NCBI RefSeq assembly: GCF_016820575.1
Contig: NZ_JAEMQH010000002.1
Location: 496,001-560,000 of the forward strand
Source: Marinobacter sediminum
GTDB taxonomy: Bacteria > Pseudomonadota > Gammaproteobacteria > Pseudomonadales > Oleiphilaceae
Reading direction: 5' to 3'
Length of the DNA: 64,000 nucleotides
This document shows, in pieces, positions 1 to 9,544 of this stretch. How positions within the stretch are numbered: the stretch's first letter is position 1; each line of letters starts with the position of its first letter. Under the pieces are notes generated by a model. It was not told where the DNA came from. It searched no databases and saw only the letters and a list, made by a program, of their open reading frames with translations. The translations under genes and the position numbers were made by a program.

Positions 1-2
1 TG

Positions 3-635
3 CCTGACGAGCGTGAAAAGTTTACCCTGGACGAGATGATCGAGAACTTCGACATCCAGCGTGTATCCCTGGGTGGCCCGGTATTCGATGTGGAAAAGCT
101 GCGCTGGCTTAACGGCCAGTGGCTGCGTGACGAGCTGACCGACGAGCAGTTTATGGCGCGTATGCGTCAGTGGTGGTTCAACGAGGATGCGCTGGCTGAC
201 CTGGTGCCGCACATCAAGGGCAGGGCAGAGGTGTTCTCTGATGTGGCGCCCATGGCCCAGTTCATGTTCTCGGGCATGCTGAACCTGAAGCCGGAAGACT
301 TCGCCCACAACAAGCTGGACGAGGCGCAGATCAAGCGCGTGCTGCAGTTCACCCTGTGGAAGCTTGAGGCCCAGCGCCACTGGAGCAAGGAAAATATTTT
401 TGCCGACGTGAAAGCCATGGCCAAGGCTATGGACATCAAGATGGGCGATTTCATGTTCTCCATCTTTGTGGCAGTAGCCGGTACACCCAATTCCTGGTCG
501 GTGATGGACTCCATGGCATTGCTGGGTCCAGACATGACCCGGTCGCGTTTGCGTCATGCACTGGAAGTGCTGGGTGGGTTTTCCAAGAAAGAAACCAAGA
601 AAGTGGAGAAAGAGTACGCCGCGTTGGGTGCTTAA
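3..635 (+). CDS. gltX: Glutamyl-tRNA synthetase, C-terminal part (truncated by window edge)
   Basis: The reading frame is open from the first full codon at position 3, so the 5' part, with the HIGH and KMSKS motifs, lies upstream of the window. The visible 210 residues are the anticodon-binding, all-helical C-terminal region, including the family-typical stretch [13 protein letters not shown]. The enzyme charges tRNA-Glu with glutamate in the cytoplasm. The gene is followed 200 bases later by a tRNA-Glu gene, so enzyme and substrate tRNA are neighbours, as in Pseudomonas. GltX is the best match; a GlnS-like enzyme is unlikely because that gene is present separately at 55.6 kb and looks different. 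Confidence 0.93.
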   Translation, partial: PDEREKFTLDEMIENFDIQRVSLGGPVFDVEKLRWLNGQWLRDELTDEQFMARMRQWWFNEDALADLVPHIKGRAEVFSDVAPMAQFMFSGMLNLKPEDFAHNKLDEAQIKRVLQFTLWKLEAQRHWSKENIFADVKAMAKAMDIKMGDFMFSIFVAVAGTPNSWSVMDSMALLGPDMTRSRLRHALEVLGGFSKKETKKVEKEYAALGA

Positions 636-709
636 TAACCGCTTTGGTGAATAAATAAACGACGTGAACAGGGATGTTCAGAAAACTGAAAAAAAGTGGG
701 TTTTTGCGG

Positions 710-738
710 TTGACGGCCCCAGGGCGGATCCTTAATAT
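710..738 (+). promoter_or_regulatory. Sigma-70 promoter of the tRNA-Ala/tRNA-Glu unit
   Basis: TTGACG (710-715) and TAATAT (733-738) are separated by exactly 17 bases. The predicted transcription start near 745 lies just before tRNA-Ala at 752. The same two hexamers with the same spacing stand before the second tRNA cluster at 62.1 kb. Confidence 0.8.
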
Positions 739-751
739 ACGCATCCGTTGA

Positions 752-827
752 GGGGCCATAGCTCAGCTGGGAGAGCGCAACACTGGCAGTGTTGAGGTCG
801 GCGGTTCGATCCCGCCTGGCTCCACCA
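752..827 (+). tRNA. tRNA-Ala (anticodon GGC)
   Basis: A 76-base cloverleaf. The acceptor stem GGGGCCA pairs with TGGCTCC (one G-T pair), followed by a discriminator A and encoded CCA. The anticodon loop is CTGGCAG, giving anticodon GGC, and the T arm contains GGTTCGATCC. It is probably co-transcribed with tRNA-Glu seven bases downstream. Confidence 0.96.
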
Positions 828-834
828 ATTTCTA

Positions 835-910
835 GTCCCCTTCGTCTAGTGGCCTAGGACTCCGCCCTTTCACGGCGGCAACAGGGGTTCGAACCCCCTA
901 GGGGACGCCA
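835..910 (+). tRNA. tRNA-Glu (anticodon TTC)
   Basis: A 76-base cloverleaf with acceptor stem GTCCCCT/AGGGGAC, anticodon loop CTTTCAC (anticodon TTC), T arm GGGGTTCGAACCCCC and encoded CCA. It is the substrate of the GltX enzyme encoded just upstream. Confidence 0.96.
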
Positions 911-943
911 ATACGGCTTGACGGTTTAGTCCACCGGAAAGCC

Positions 944-976
944 ACAAAAAAACCGCCTTCGGGCGGTTTTTTTGTG
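944..976 (+). terminator. Rho-independent terminator after the tRNA pair
   Basis: ACCGCC-TTCG-GGCGGT is a GC stem with a TTCG tetraloop, flanked by an A-run and a seven-T run. It is near symmetric, so it may also serve the minus-strand gene ending at 1002. Confidence 0.88.
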
Positions 977-1001
977 TCCGTAAGAAAGTGCGGCCCCCGG
1001 T

Positions 1002-1853
1002 TTAACGGGAGGCGATGGCGCCCTTGCCAACCCCTTCAAACGCCTTCACCCGGATGGTGTCCTTGGGGTAATCCACCTTGAGCTTGTCGGCGATGTGAGC
1101 GGCAATCAGCTCCACCGTGGTGTCGGTGTCCAGCATGTAGACCCGCTCCTCTGGCATGACCAGTGCAAACTCGCCCTGGTTAGCCTCGTACTCGAAGGTG
1201 ACGTAGCGAACGCCGTCCTCGCCAACGTGACGACGCACCACGTCTTCCTCAGAGCCGACATAGATGTCGCGCCAGCGTGATGCCCATTTGCGCTCCAGCT
1301 CGTAATCCCGGTAGCCATTGCGATCAATGCGAATGGGTGAGCGGTGGCCGTGGGCAATGCGCTGGCAGTTACCCAGATGTTTCTTCAGACCGTGGACGTA
1401 ATGGTAGTAAGCGCCCTCGATCACCTCTTCGCGCAGATTGATCTCGATGGAGGTGACGTTAGCAGGCAGCACCGCTTGCAGTTCGTGTTCCAGCAACCGG
1501 GCAACCGCAGACGGCACCACGCGCTCCGAGGACAGCCAGACCACGGCTTCATCCGGAGAGCGGTGAATGATTTCACTACCGTCGGTGAGGGCCCACTGAA
1601 AAGTGTCTGGCTCGTTCTCGTCCCAGCTCAGCCCTTCGTAGCCGCGCGGAATCACCAGCCGGTGGTCCACCCGCTCGTCGATAACGCGCTTAATGGTTCG
1701 CTTCACGTTACTGAAATCGAACACCATGCCCTGGTCGTCGAGCTCGCCTCCCAAGACGACATCCGCAATCCAGCTCTCACCAACCAGGCCCCTTGTGGGA
1801 TCGAGGTAGGCGAAATCAATGACGGTCAGGTTGTCTACAAAGAGGTGGTTCAT
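1002..1853 (-). CDS. Two-module 6-carboxytetrahydropterin synthase (QueD)-like protein
   Basis: The 283 residues are about twice the length of QueD (about 120), the queuosine-pathway enzyme that converts dihydroneopterin triphosphate to 6-carboxytetrahydropterin. Residues 4-70 follow the QueD fold (GELDDQGMVFDFSNVKR, then VDHR) but have VGE (24-26) where QueD has the zinc-binding HGH. The second half has Cys163 followed by HGH at 168-170, with His151/His154 upstream as a further possible zinc ligand, and Glu273 near the end. One complete site may thus be assembled from the second half while the first is structural. No other queuosine genes lie nearby. The T-fold family is confident; the exact reaction is inferred. 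Confidence 0.75.
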   Translation of the reverse strand: MNHLFVDNLTVIDFAYLDPTRGLVGESWIADVVLGGELDDQGMVFDFSNVKRTIKRVIDERVDHRLVIPRGYEGLSWDENEPDTFQWALTDGSEIIHRSPDEAVVWLSSERVVPSAVARLLEHELQAVLPANVTSIEINLREEVIEGAYYHYVHGLKKHLGNCQRIAHGHRSPIRIDRNGYRDYELERKWASRWRDIYVGSEEDVVRRHVGEDGVRYVTFEYEANQGEFALVMPEERVYMLDTDTTVELIAAHIADKLKVDYPKDTIRVKAFEGVGKGAIASR

Positions 1854-1939
1854 TAAGCGTCCGGGTGGGTATGGTTGATTGATGGCCGAATTCTAGCAAA
1901 AATCATCGACATCGGCAGTCTGGCGTTGGACCAGGCTTC

Positions 1940-2608
1940 ATGCGCTTCGCTTTTGGAGTTTTTATCATAAACCTCTCCGCTTCCCCCAACGATCAGGAAT
2001 TCCCGGCACTTATTCTGGCGGCGGGCGCCTCATCCCGCCTTGGCCGTCCCAAAACGCTGCTGTCCATACCCGGCAGTGGCAAGACGCTGCTGGACCAGGC
2101 CATTCACAACGGAAGGATTCTGAGCCGAGATGTGCGGGTGTTGTGCGGCGCCTGGTATCCACTGATTCGCTTCCGCACGACTGCGCAGCCCTCGGCGTGG
2201 TTGCAGGTGCCGGATTGGCAGGAAGGGCTGTCGGCGTCGCTGGCAACGGGTCTGGCCAGTATGGGGCCGAAGGTGAAAGGGGTGTTTGTGCTGGTGGCCG
2301 ATCAGCCGCTGCTAGATGAGGGGGCCTTGCAGGCTTTTGGCAGGGCGGCGCGCTTTGTCCCGCATCAGCCAATGGCTGCCGATTATGACGGCTGGCCCGG
2401 AGTACCGGCTTATCTGCCCAGGTGGTTATGGCCGGAAGTGATGGCGCTGGAAGGGGATAAAGGCGCGGGCCAGTTACTGGCCAGCGTACGGGCAACCAGG
2501 GTGGATATTCCGGGGGTCGACGACGACGTCGACACCCCGGAGGATTGGCAGAGAGTTCGGCAGCGGCTCAGCCAAACAGGCCGGACAACCAGGCAATCCC
2601 AACGCTGA
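1940..2608 (+). CDS. MobA/MocA-like nucleotidyltransferase
   Basis: A 222-residue protein with the NTP-transferase signature [13 protein letters not shown] at 26-38, the metal-binding VADQP at about 119-123, then GDKGAG (172-177) and DVDTPEDW near the end. This pattern is that of MobA-like NTP_transf_3 proteins such as molybdenum cofactor cytidylyltransferase (MocA), which attaches CMP to molybdopterin. No molybdenum-cofactor or molybdoenzyme gene is in the window, so the acceptor is open. The start has a weak ribosome site and no alternative in-frame ATG/GTG/TTG before the signature. Its 3' end overlaps the convergent receiver-domain gene by 41 bases. Confidence 0.72.
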   Translation: MRFAFGVFIINLSASPNDQEFPALILAAGASSRLGRPKTLLSIPGSGKTLLDQAIHNGRILSRDVRVLCGAWYPLIRFRTTAQPSAWLQVPDWQEGLSASLATGLASMGPKVKGVFVLVADQPLLDEGALQAFGRAARFVPHQPMAADYDGWPGVPAYLPRWLWPEVMALEGDKGAGQLLASVRATRVDIPGVDDDVDTPEDWQRVRQRLSQTGRTTRQSQR

Positions 2609-3677
2609 AAATGCTCAGGCTAACCGCCAGGCCAATGGTGTAGACCCGGGACGAGGCTGAGCGCTGCTGGGCCACGAACAGATCGATGGTGCGCTGGGCG
2701 ATGTCTTCGGCGGTTTCCCGGGAAATTTCGTGGGCCTGCTGAATGGCCTCGGATTGCAGGGTTTGCCAGAACTCAGTGTCGATAGTCTGCACGCTGGTGA
2801 TGTGGTCCTTCAGCTCCGCCATGTGCTCGGTGGTGAACCCGGAATTGCGCTGCAGCGATTTCTTCAGGTCCGCCAGTTCCCGGGCCAGGTTGAGGTTCAC
2901 TTCCGCCGCCACTTCGTCCCGCAGGTGCTTGGTGCGCTCCTCAATCAGGCTGGTCATCTTGTCCAGCCGTTCTTCCAGGGTCTTTTCCTGCTTGCTGCGG
3001 GATTCGTCCAGCGCTCGTTTTAGATGATCAAACTGCTCATCGAACAGAGAACTGAGCAGTTCGTGCAGGCGATTGTTGATGTGGGTTTTCACCGCCGAGC
3101 GGGAAATCTGCTCAATCAGGTCGCTGGTCAGTGGCACCACGCTTGAGGTTGAGGTGCCATTGGCCGGGGCCGGTGAGTCATTGTCGGCCTTCATCGACAT
3201 CTCCACGGAGCCGTCGCCGGGAATGTTCAGGAGCTCGTCATCGTCAAGCTCGAACAGGTCAATGCTGCCGGGCTCTGGCGGCTCGGGCAGGGTGCCTTCG
3301 GTGACGTCACGGTCGAGTTGATCCAGTACCAGGTACAGGCCTTCGGTGTGCGGTGGTTTGGTCAGAATGTTGTAGACCCCAAAGTTCTTCGCCTCTTCCA
3401 TAAAACTGGAAGACTTCTTCGACGTGCACATGATGATCGGGATAGAGGCGGTATCCGGGTTGCCCTTGATGGCCTTGATCGCCTCGACGCCATTCATGCC
3501 CGGCATCAGGTGATCCATGAAGATGACGTCGGGCCGATTGTCATTGTTCAAAAAATCCAGTGCTTCTTCGGCCGAGCCCGCCATGTTTACTTCCATGTCG
3601 CGACTTTCCAGCAGCTTGCTCAAGGCAAATCGGGCTACCTTGGAGTCGTCCACCAGCAGAGCGTTTTTGATCGCCAT
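2568..3677 (-). CDS. Receiver-domain protein with coiled coil and C-terminal membrane anchor
   Basis: Residues 1-120 are a CheY-like receiver: acidic pair Asp10-Asp11, phosphoacceptor Asp55 in MDHLMPG, Thr85 and Lys107. An acidic, Pro-rich linker follows, then a long charged helical region (about 185-330) with heptad-like spacing, and one hydrophobic segment at about 346-365 with a short tail. There is no DNA-binding, GGDEF, EAL or kinase domain. The protein would sit on the inner membrane with its receiver in the cytoplasm. It lies 53 bases downstream of the PEGA/MORN gene on the same strand. It is a response-regulator-like protein of unknown output; no partner kinase is nearby. Confidence 0.8.
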   Translation of the reverse strand: MAIKNALLVDDSKVARFALSKLLESRDMEVNMAGSAEEALDFLNNDNRPDVIFMDHLMPGMNGVEAIKAIKGNPDTASIPIIMCTSKKSSSFMEEAKNFGVYNILTKPPHTEGLYLVLDQLDRDVTEGTLPEPPEPGSIDLFELDDDELLNIPGDGSVEMSMKADNDSPAPANGTSTSSVVPLTSDLIEQISRSAVKTHINNRLHELLSSLFDEQFDHLKRALDESRSKQEKTLEERLDKMTSLIEERTKHLRDEVAAEVNLNLARELADLKKSLQRNSGFTTEHMAELKDHITSVQTIDTEFWQTLQSEAIQQAHEISRETAEDIAQRTIDLFVAQQRSASSRVYTIGLAVSLSIFSVGIAWLSGLFG

Positions 3678-3730
3678 CTCACTACCTCAATCATTTACTG
3701 CAAACGCGTGTGTTGTCGGGCTTAGGCTTA

Positions 3731-5041
3731 TTACCAGCCGTCCAGTGTCGGGCATTGCGTGGCCCGGTAACTCTTGTCCCGATAACAGACACCGGGCTCG
3801 GTGGTGCGGGCGGTGAAGATCTCACCGGCAGCGGTTGTCAGTCGAACCTGTCCGTAGGGCTTGCCGTGCCGGAAGGTGGCCTCGATGGAGCTGCCGTTCG
3901 GGTTCAGCAGCAGGCCTTGGCCATGAAACTTACCTTCAATATATTCACCTTCGTATTTTTTTCCATCCGAAAACACTTCGGCACCGGAACCGTGGAACGC
4001 ACCGTTGGAAAAGTCGCCCTCGTAGTGGCGGCCGTTGGGATAGGTGAGGGAGCCGCGTCCGTGAAATTCGTTATCCCGGAACGCGCCGACGTAGAGCATG
4101 CCGTCTGCGGTGGTCAGTGAGCCGTGGCCATTCAATTGGCCATCTCTCCAGTGGCCGGTGAGGATGTCGCCGTTGGCTATGGTGAGGGTGCCCTTACCAC
4201 TGAACTGATTGGCGCGGAACTCACCGGCATAACGCGCGCCCTCGGCGCTGCGCCAGGTGCCCTGGCCATGGTGCTGGCCATTCTTCCAGTCGCCGTCGTA
4301 GCGACTGCCATCCGGGTGCCAGGCGATGCCTTGGCCATCAAACTTGCCGTTCACGAAGTGGCCTTCGTAGCGCAGGCCGTCTTTATCCTGGTAGGTGCCA
4401 TCGCCGGTTTTAACGCCGTTAATCCAGGTTCCGTTGTTAAAGTTCACGGTGGTGTAGGCGATCAGTTGGCCGACAAGGGTCATTTCACTGCCGGCCTCCA
4501 GTTCCACTTTTCGGCTCCAGGCCTGGTAACCGGGCTTGGTGATGGAGACGTCGTAAGTGCCGGGCCTGAGTTCCAGGTCCAGCCGGGTTGCTCCGTAGTC
4601 CTTGCCATTGATGGTGACACGATCACCAACCACGTTTGAGCGCAATACCAGCGCGCCGGTTGCCGGGGCTGCCGGAGCTGTCTCTGGTTGATCCGGGTTG
4701 AAGTCAGGGCGAGTGGTAAGCGCCGCCGCGGGCTCAGCCAGGGCAAGCAGAGTTGGCTCTTCCGGCATGTCGGGCACCTGGAAGGTCTCTGCTTCGACGT
4801 TCGGTTCGGGTGGCAATGCCGTCGCCGGTTTGGCGGTACGGGCGGTCTTGGCCGGCGTTTTCGATTCGGTCTTCGTCTTGGGTCTGGCTGGCGGTGCGTT
4901 GGCAGCGAGGGTCTGGGAAACGGTCGGTGGTGTCAGGGCGGTGCCGCTGTTTATCTCATCATGTACCGATGCGAATCCGGCCGTAACCAGGAGCATCAGG
5001 GCGAGGGCATTGATGAACAGGAGCGGTCTGAAATCGACCAT
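3731..5041 (-). CDS. PEGA domain and MORN-repeat protein, exported or membrane-anchored
   Basis: Of 436 residues, 1-25 form a hydrophobic signal or anchor (LLFINALALMLLVTAGFASV). A Pro/Ala/Lys-rich linker follows to about 128. Residues 130-193 form a PEGA domain (RSNVVGDRVTINGKDYG... LRPGTYDVSITKPGY). From about 225 to 405 there are eight MORN units of about 23 residues of the form YEGxFxNGxxxGxGxxxxxxG, the last degenerate. PEGA domains are usually extracytoplasmic surface-binding modules and MORN repeats form elongated beta sheets that bind lipid or protein. The product is probably periplasmic and attached to the inner membrane. Function unknown; likely co-transcribed with the receiver protein downstream. 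Confidence 0.82.
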   Translation of the reverse strand: MVDFRPLLFINALALMLLVTAGFASVHDEINSGTALTPPTVSQTLAANAPPARPKTKTESKTPAKTARTAKPATALPPEPNVEAETFQVPDMPEEPTLLALAEPAAALTTRPDFNPDQPETAPAAPATGALVLRSNVVGDRVTINGKDYGATRLDLELRPGTYDVSITKPGYQAWSRKVELEAGSEMTLVGQLIAYTTVNFNNGTWINGVKTGDGTYQDKDGLRYEGHFVNGKFDGQGIAWHPDGSRYDGDWKNGQHHGQGTWRSAEGARYAGEFRANQFSGKGTLTIANGDILTGHWRDGQLNGHGSLTTADGMLYVGAFRDNEFHGRGSLTYPNGRHYEGDFSNGAFHGSGAEVFSDGKKYEGEYIEGKFHGQGLLLNPNGSSIEATFRHGKPYGQVRLTTAAGEIFTARTTEPGVCYRDKSYRATQCPTLDGW

Positions 5042-5156
5042 GGGGAACCTCTTGAACCAGCAGTTTTAGAATTCTTATTACCTCTCTGCATCTTACCCAG
5101 TGCGTGCAAACTTATGTAACACAAAGTGTTTGTAGTTTTTTAGAATGCAGGACAAA

Positions 5157-5618
5157 TCACATTTTGTCCGGAAGCTGGTCAACATTGAGTTGTTCCCATG
5201 ACCTCATGTAGACATCGGCTTCGTATTCATAAGGCGAGCGAAACGGGGTCAGTACGAAGTCGAAGACCAGGAAGATAAAGCCGATGGACGCCCAGGCAAG
5301 GGCGAGGGTGCTTAAGGTGGTGGCCTGAACTTCGGGGTTAGCGTCGACGAACTCCTGCAGCAGTGGAATCAGGTCGGAGGCCATTACCACCGGATTGAAG
5401 CTCGACAGGACAAGCGGAATCCAGAAGGCAATGAAAATCGGGAAGAATCCGAACGACCAAAGCAACCGACGCAGCAGGTAAATGGCAACTTCCCGCCAGA
5501 AACGCTGTCTGATCTCGGGTACTTTGCGCACACGCTCGAGGTATCGACGGCGCTCGGCCCAGTAGGCCGCGACTTCAGGTGCATCCACCGCGCGGGTGTG
5601 GGGGGAATAAGTTGTCAT
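5157..5618 (-). CDS. Small two-pass membrane protein, unknown function
   Basis: A 153-residue protein with a basic, amphipathic N-terminal region (about 20-50, many Arg), a hydrophobic segment at about 52-72 and another at about 100-124, with both ends predicted cytoplasmic. I do not recognise a family. The gene lies 115 bases upstream of the PEGA/MORN gene on the same strand and may belong to the same unit. The start is preceded by a weak AAGG. Codon use is like that of its neighbours. Confidence 0.65.
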   Translation of the reverse strand: MTTYSPHTRAVDAPEVAAYWAERRRYLERVRKVPEIRQRFWREVAIYLLRRLLWSFGFFPIFIAFWIPLVLSSFNPVVMASDLIPLLQEFVDANPEVQATTLSTLALAWASIGFIFLVFDFVLTPFRSPYEYEADVYMRSWEQLNVDQLPDKM

Positions 5619-5715
5619 GAATGGCCGGTTACCTTGTCGCTTCTGGACTGTGCATGATAATCGATACTACGTGTTACCCTACAATTCTCAAATCGTTAAA
5701 GACAGGATAGTTTGA

Positions 5716-8640
5716 ATGGCTGCAGTGATCGACAACGCAACTCATCCGGCCTTTGAAAAGCTTCGCAGTCACCGGATTGCCACCCTCAATCTCGACATCG
5801 AAGAGTATCGCCATAAGAAAACCGGCGCCCGTCACCTGCATCTGGCGGCAGACAACGACGAGAACGTGTTTTTCGTTGCCCTGCGGACTTTCCCGATGGA
5901 TTCCACCGGTGTCGCCCACGTTCTGGAACATACCGCCCTGTGTGGCAGTGAGCGCTATCCTGTTCGCGATCCGTTCTTCATGATGATCCGTCGCTCCCTG
6001 AACACCTTTATGAACGCGTTCACCAGCAGCGACTGGACCGCATACCCGTTTGCCAGCATGAACCGGAAGGACTTCGACAACCTGTTGTCGGTGTACCTGG
6101 ATTCCGTGTTCTTCTCCAAACTGGATCCGCTGGACTTTGCTCAGGAAGGTCACCGGCTGGAGTTTGATACCCCGAACGACCCCAACACCGATCTGGTCTA
6201 CCGGGGCGTGGTCTACAACGAAATGAAAGGCGCCATGAGTTCGCCCACCTCGCAGTTGTGGCAGAACCTGAGCAGCCACCTGTTCCAGACCACCACCTAC
6301 CACTACAACAGTGGCGGCGAGCCAGACCATATTGTGGATCTGAGCTATGACGACCTGGTGAAGTTCTACCGTCACCATTACCACCCGAGCAACGCCATCT
6401 TTGCCACCTACGGCAACATTCCGGCTCATGAGCATCATGAGCGCTTTGAAGAGCTGGCACTGAAGCGCTTCGATCGGCTGGATATTGAGCTGCCGGTGCG
6501 GGATGAGAAGCGCATGTTCTCGCCGGTTCGGGTCGAGCAGGGTTACGCCGTTAACGAAGGTGAGGGTACCGACAACAAGACCCACATTGTGATGGGCTGG
6601 TTGCTGGGCCACAGCTTTGATCTGCAGGAAAACCTGGAAGGGCAGTTGCTGTCGGCCGTGTTGCTGGAGAATAGTGCCTCGCCGTTGATGCGAGCGCTGG
6701 AAACCACTGATCTGGGCCACGCCCCGTCGCCCATGTGCGGGCTGGAAGATTCCAACCGCGAAATGACCTTTGTCTGCGGTATCGAGGGCAGTGAGCCTGA
6801 GAAGCACAAGGATCTTGAGGCGCTGATTGAAAGCACGCTACTGCAAGTGGCGGAAGAGGGCGTCAGTGAAGAACGTCTGGAAGCTATCCTGCATCAGTTG
6901 GAACTGCACCAGCGCGAGATTGCGGGTGATCAGTTCCCGTACGGTCTGCAACTGATCATGACCGCCATTTCACCGATGGTGCACGGCGGCGATCCGGTGG
7001 AGCTGCTGGATCTGGAGCCGGTGCTGGCCACCCTGCGTGAGAAAATCCGCGATCCGCAGTACGTACCCAGCCTGATTCGCAAGAAACTGCTGGAAAACCC
7101 GCACCGGGTCACCCTGACGCTGCGCCCGGATGAGAGGCTTGAAGGGCATCGCCAGCAGGCCATTACCGAAGCCCTGGCTCGCCGCAAGGCCGAGCTGACC
7201 GACGACGAAGTGAAGCAGATCGTTGATCGTGCCCAGGCGCTGGAAGATCGCCAGATGCGCAAGGACGACGACTCCATTTTGCCCAAGGTAGACCTCACCG
7301 ATGTGCCGCTGCAGATGCCGGAGCCGGAATCCCAGTACGATGGCGACATCGCCGCCACTGTTTTCGCCCGGGGCACCAATGGCCTGGTGTACGAGCAGGT
7401 GGTGGTGCCGGTCCCGGAACTGACCGAAGAAGAGCTGTTGCTGGTGCCGTATTACACAACGCTGATTTCAGAAGTGGGGTGTGGTGATCTGGATTACCTG
7501 CAGATGCAGGACCGTATTTCGGCCGAATCCGGCGGTATTGGCGCCTCGTTCACGGCCAAGGGCCGTGTCGACGACGTTCAGGACCTGACCGGTTACCTGG
7601 TCTTCAACGGCAAGGCCCTGGCTCGTAACCGCAGTGAACTCACCCGTCTGCTGCGGGATGTGTACACCAGTGCCCGGTTTGATGAAACCGACCGGGTGCG
7701 CGAAATCATTGCCCAGATTCGCGCCCGTCGTGAGCAGGCAGTCACGGGCAGCGGTCATGCCCTGGCAATGGGCGCAGCGTCGCAGGGCATGGGTCCGGGG
7801 TCCTGGCTGTCGTTCCGGCTGGGTGGCCTTGCCGGTATTCGCGGAACCAAGCAGCTGGATCAAGCCTTGAAGGATCCGAAAGAGCTGGCTGCGTTCTGCG
7901 ATAAGCTGGCGGCACTGCACGACAAGATTCGCAATCAGAACCGTGAGTTCCTGTTGATTGGAGAGGAAGCCGAGTTACCGGCCATGGTCGACGATCTGAA
8001 GTCCTGCTGGCAGGGCGAGGCGGGCACTGAAACGTCCAACTGGACCATGGAGCCGGTGGACTACACTACCCGTGAAGCGTGGCTGACCTCTACCCAAGTG
8101 AACTTCTGTGCCAAAGCCTACCGCACTGTGCCGGTAGATCATCCCGATGCGGCCGCGCTGACGGTACTCGGCGGTTTCTTGCGCAACGGATACCTGCACC
8201 GCGCCATTCGCGAGAAGGGCGGCGCCTACGGTGGTGGTGCCGGTCAGGACAGCGTAAACGGCACCTTCCGATTCTTCTCATACCGGGATCCGCGTCTGGC
8301 GGAAACCCTGGAGGACTTCGACAAGTCCCTGGAGTGGCTGCAGGAAGCGGAGCACGACGAACAGGAGCTGGAGGAGTCTATCCTTGGTGTTATTGGTCAG
8401 CTTGATCGCCCACGCTCTCCGGCGGGTGCGGCGCGTCATGCTTTCCACAACAAGCTGTTTGGTCGTAGCCCGGAACAGCGCGCCCGGTTCCGTGAACGTG
8501 TGCTGGCGGTAACGCTGGACGACATCAAGCGTGTGGCAGCCACCTGGCTGGTGCCGGAAAATGCCAGCACGGCCGTGGTCACCAATCCGGACAACCGCGA
8601 CGTAGCGGAACAGCTGGGATTGGCGATAGAAGAAATGTAA
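5716..8640 (+). CDS. M16C-type zinc metalloprotease (presequence-protease-like)
   Basis: A 974-residue protein of the insulinase/pitrilysin superfamily. The inverted zinc motif HxxEH is His68-Val-Leu-Glu71-His72, and the distal zinc ligand is Glu169 in VYNEMKGAMSSP. Length and layout (four alpha/beta modules joined by a helical hairpin at about 460-520) fit the PreP/M16C branch rather than two-chain M16B proteases. The family degrades unfolded peptides inside a closed chamber. There is no signal peptide, so a cytoplasmic location is likely. The gene stands alone between divergent and convergent neighbours and is followed by a strong terminator. Confidence 0.9.
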   Translation: MAAVIDNATHPAFEKLRSHRIATLNLDIEEYRHKKTGARHLHLAADNDENVFFVALRTFPMDSTGVAHVLEHTALCGSERYPVRDPFFMMIRRSLNTFMNAFTSSDWTAYPFASMNRKDFDNLLSVYLDSVFFSKLDPLDFAQEGHRLEFDTPNDPNTDLVYRGVVYNEMKGAMSSPTSQLWQNLSSHLFQTTTYHYNSGGEPDHIVDLSYDDLVKFYRHHYHPSNAIFATYGNIPAHEHHERFEELALKRFDRLDIELPVRDEKRMFSPVRVEQGYAVNEGEGTDNKTHIVMGWLLGHSFDLQENLEGQLLSAVLLENSASPLMRALETTDLGHAPSPMCGLEDSNREMTFVCGIEGSEPEKHKDLEALIESTLLQVAEEGVSEERLEAILHQLELHQREIAGDQFPYGLQLIMTAISPMVHGGDPVELLDLEPVLATLREKIRDPQYVPSLIRKKLLENPHRVTLTLRPDERLEGHRQQAITEALARRKAELTDDEVKQIVDRAQALEDRQMRKDDDSILPKVDLTDVPLQMPEPESQYDGDIAATVFARGTNGLVYEQVVVPVPELTEEELLLVPYYTTLISEVGCGDLDYLQMQDRISAESGGIGASFTAKGRVDDVQDLTGYLVFNGKALARNRSELTRLLRDVYTSARFDETDRVREIIAQIRARREQAVTGSGHALAMGAASQGMGPGSWLSFRLGGLAGIRGTKQLDQALKDPKELAAFCDKLAALHDKIRNQNREFLLIGEEAELPAMVDDLKSCWQGEAGTETSNWTMEPVDYTTREAWLTSTQVNFCAKAYRTVPVDHPDAAALTVLGGFLRNGYLHRAIREKGGAYGGGAGQDSVNGTFRFFSYRDPRLAETLEDFDKSLEWLQEAEHDEQELEESILGVIGQLDRPRSPAGAARHAFHNKLFGRSPEQRARFRERVLAVTLDDIKRVAATWLVPENASTAVVTNPDNRDVAEQLGLAIEEM

Positions 8641-8671
8641 GCCGCTGCGGGTGTGTTAAGAACCCACAACG

Positions 8672-8702
8672 AAAAAAGAGGGCCATCTGGCCCTCTTTTT
8701 TT
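8672..8702 (+). terminator. Bidirectional terminator between the M16 protease gene and ppsR
   Basis: A long perfect stem (AAAAAAGAGGGCCA paired with its complement) with a T-run on both strands, 31 bases after one gene and 26 bases from the end of the convergent gene. Confidence 0.9.
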
Positions 8703-8728
8703 AGGCATCGACTTTGTGTCGGTCTGGC

Positions 8729-9544
8729 TCAGCGGTTCCGTTTCAGCCCCGTGGTTACCATGATCCGGGTCGAAATCTCTTCCACCGAATAGGCGGTGGT
8801 GTTGAGGTAGGGGATGCGCTCGCGCCGGTACATCAGCTCGATTTCCTCGATCTCGTGCATGCACTGTTTTATGGACGAGTAACGGGAGTTCGGGCGGCGC
8901 TCGTTACGGATGGTCGCCAGCCGCTCCGGCTCGATGGTCAGGCCGAAAATTTTCTCCTTGTGGGGCTTCAGGGCCGCAGGCATCAGCTGATCTGACAGAT
9001 CCTCTTCAGTGATCGGGTAGTTAGCCGCTTTGACCCCGTACTGCAGTGCCAAATAGAGGCAGGTTGGGGTTTTTCCGCTTCGGGACGCGCCTACCAGAAT
9101 GAGGTCAGCCTCATCATAATGCCGGGTGCGCGCGCCATCGTCGTTGTCGAGGGCAAAGTTCACCGCGTTGATGCGACGCTCGTAACTGCCTTCGTTGTTG
9201 ATGGAGTGCGACTTGCCCACGGTGTACGACGACGAGGACTGCAGTTCCTGCTCCAATGGGTTCAGGAAGGTGCCGAAGATGTCGATCATGAAGCCGTCAG
9301 CGGTGGCGATGATCTCCCGGATGTCGCTATTAACGATGGTGTCGAACACCAGCGGTCGGGCACCGTCGATTTCTGACGCTTTGTTAATGCGACTCACCAT
9401 CTCGGTGGCCTTTTCCTCATCGTCGATGTAAGGCACAGTCACGCGCTCGATATCGATTTTCTCAAACTGGGCCAAAAGGCTGTGGCCGAGTGCCTCGGCG
9501 GTGAGGCCGGTGCCATCGGAAATAAAGAAAGCAGTACGTTTCAT
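8729..9544 (-). CDS. ppsR: PEP synthase regulatory protein (bifunctional kinase/pyrophosphorylase)
   Basis: The 271-residue DUF299 protein controls PEP synthase by ADP-dependent threonine phosphorylation and Pi-dependent dephosphorylation. It carries the P-loop-like GASRSGKT at 152-159 and a family-typical start ([18 protein letters not shown]). It is transcribed divergently from ppsA, its target, across a 168-base shared control region. The full family length is present and the start at 9544 agrees with homologues. Confidence 0.95.
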   Translation of the reverse strand: MKRTAFFISDGTGLTAEALGHSLLAQFEKIDIERVTVPYIDDEEKATEMVSRINKASEIDGARPLVFDTIVNSDIREIIATADGFMIDIFGTFLNPLEQELQSSSSYTVGKSHSINNEGSYERRINAVNFALDNDDGARTRHYDEADLILVGASRSGKTPTCLYLALQYGVKAANYPITEEDLSDQLMPAALKPHKEKIFGLTIEPERLATIRNERRPNSRYSSIKQCMHEIEEIELMYRRERIPYLNTTAYSVEEISTRIMVTTGLKRNR

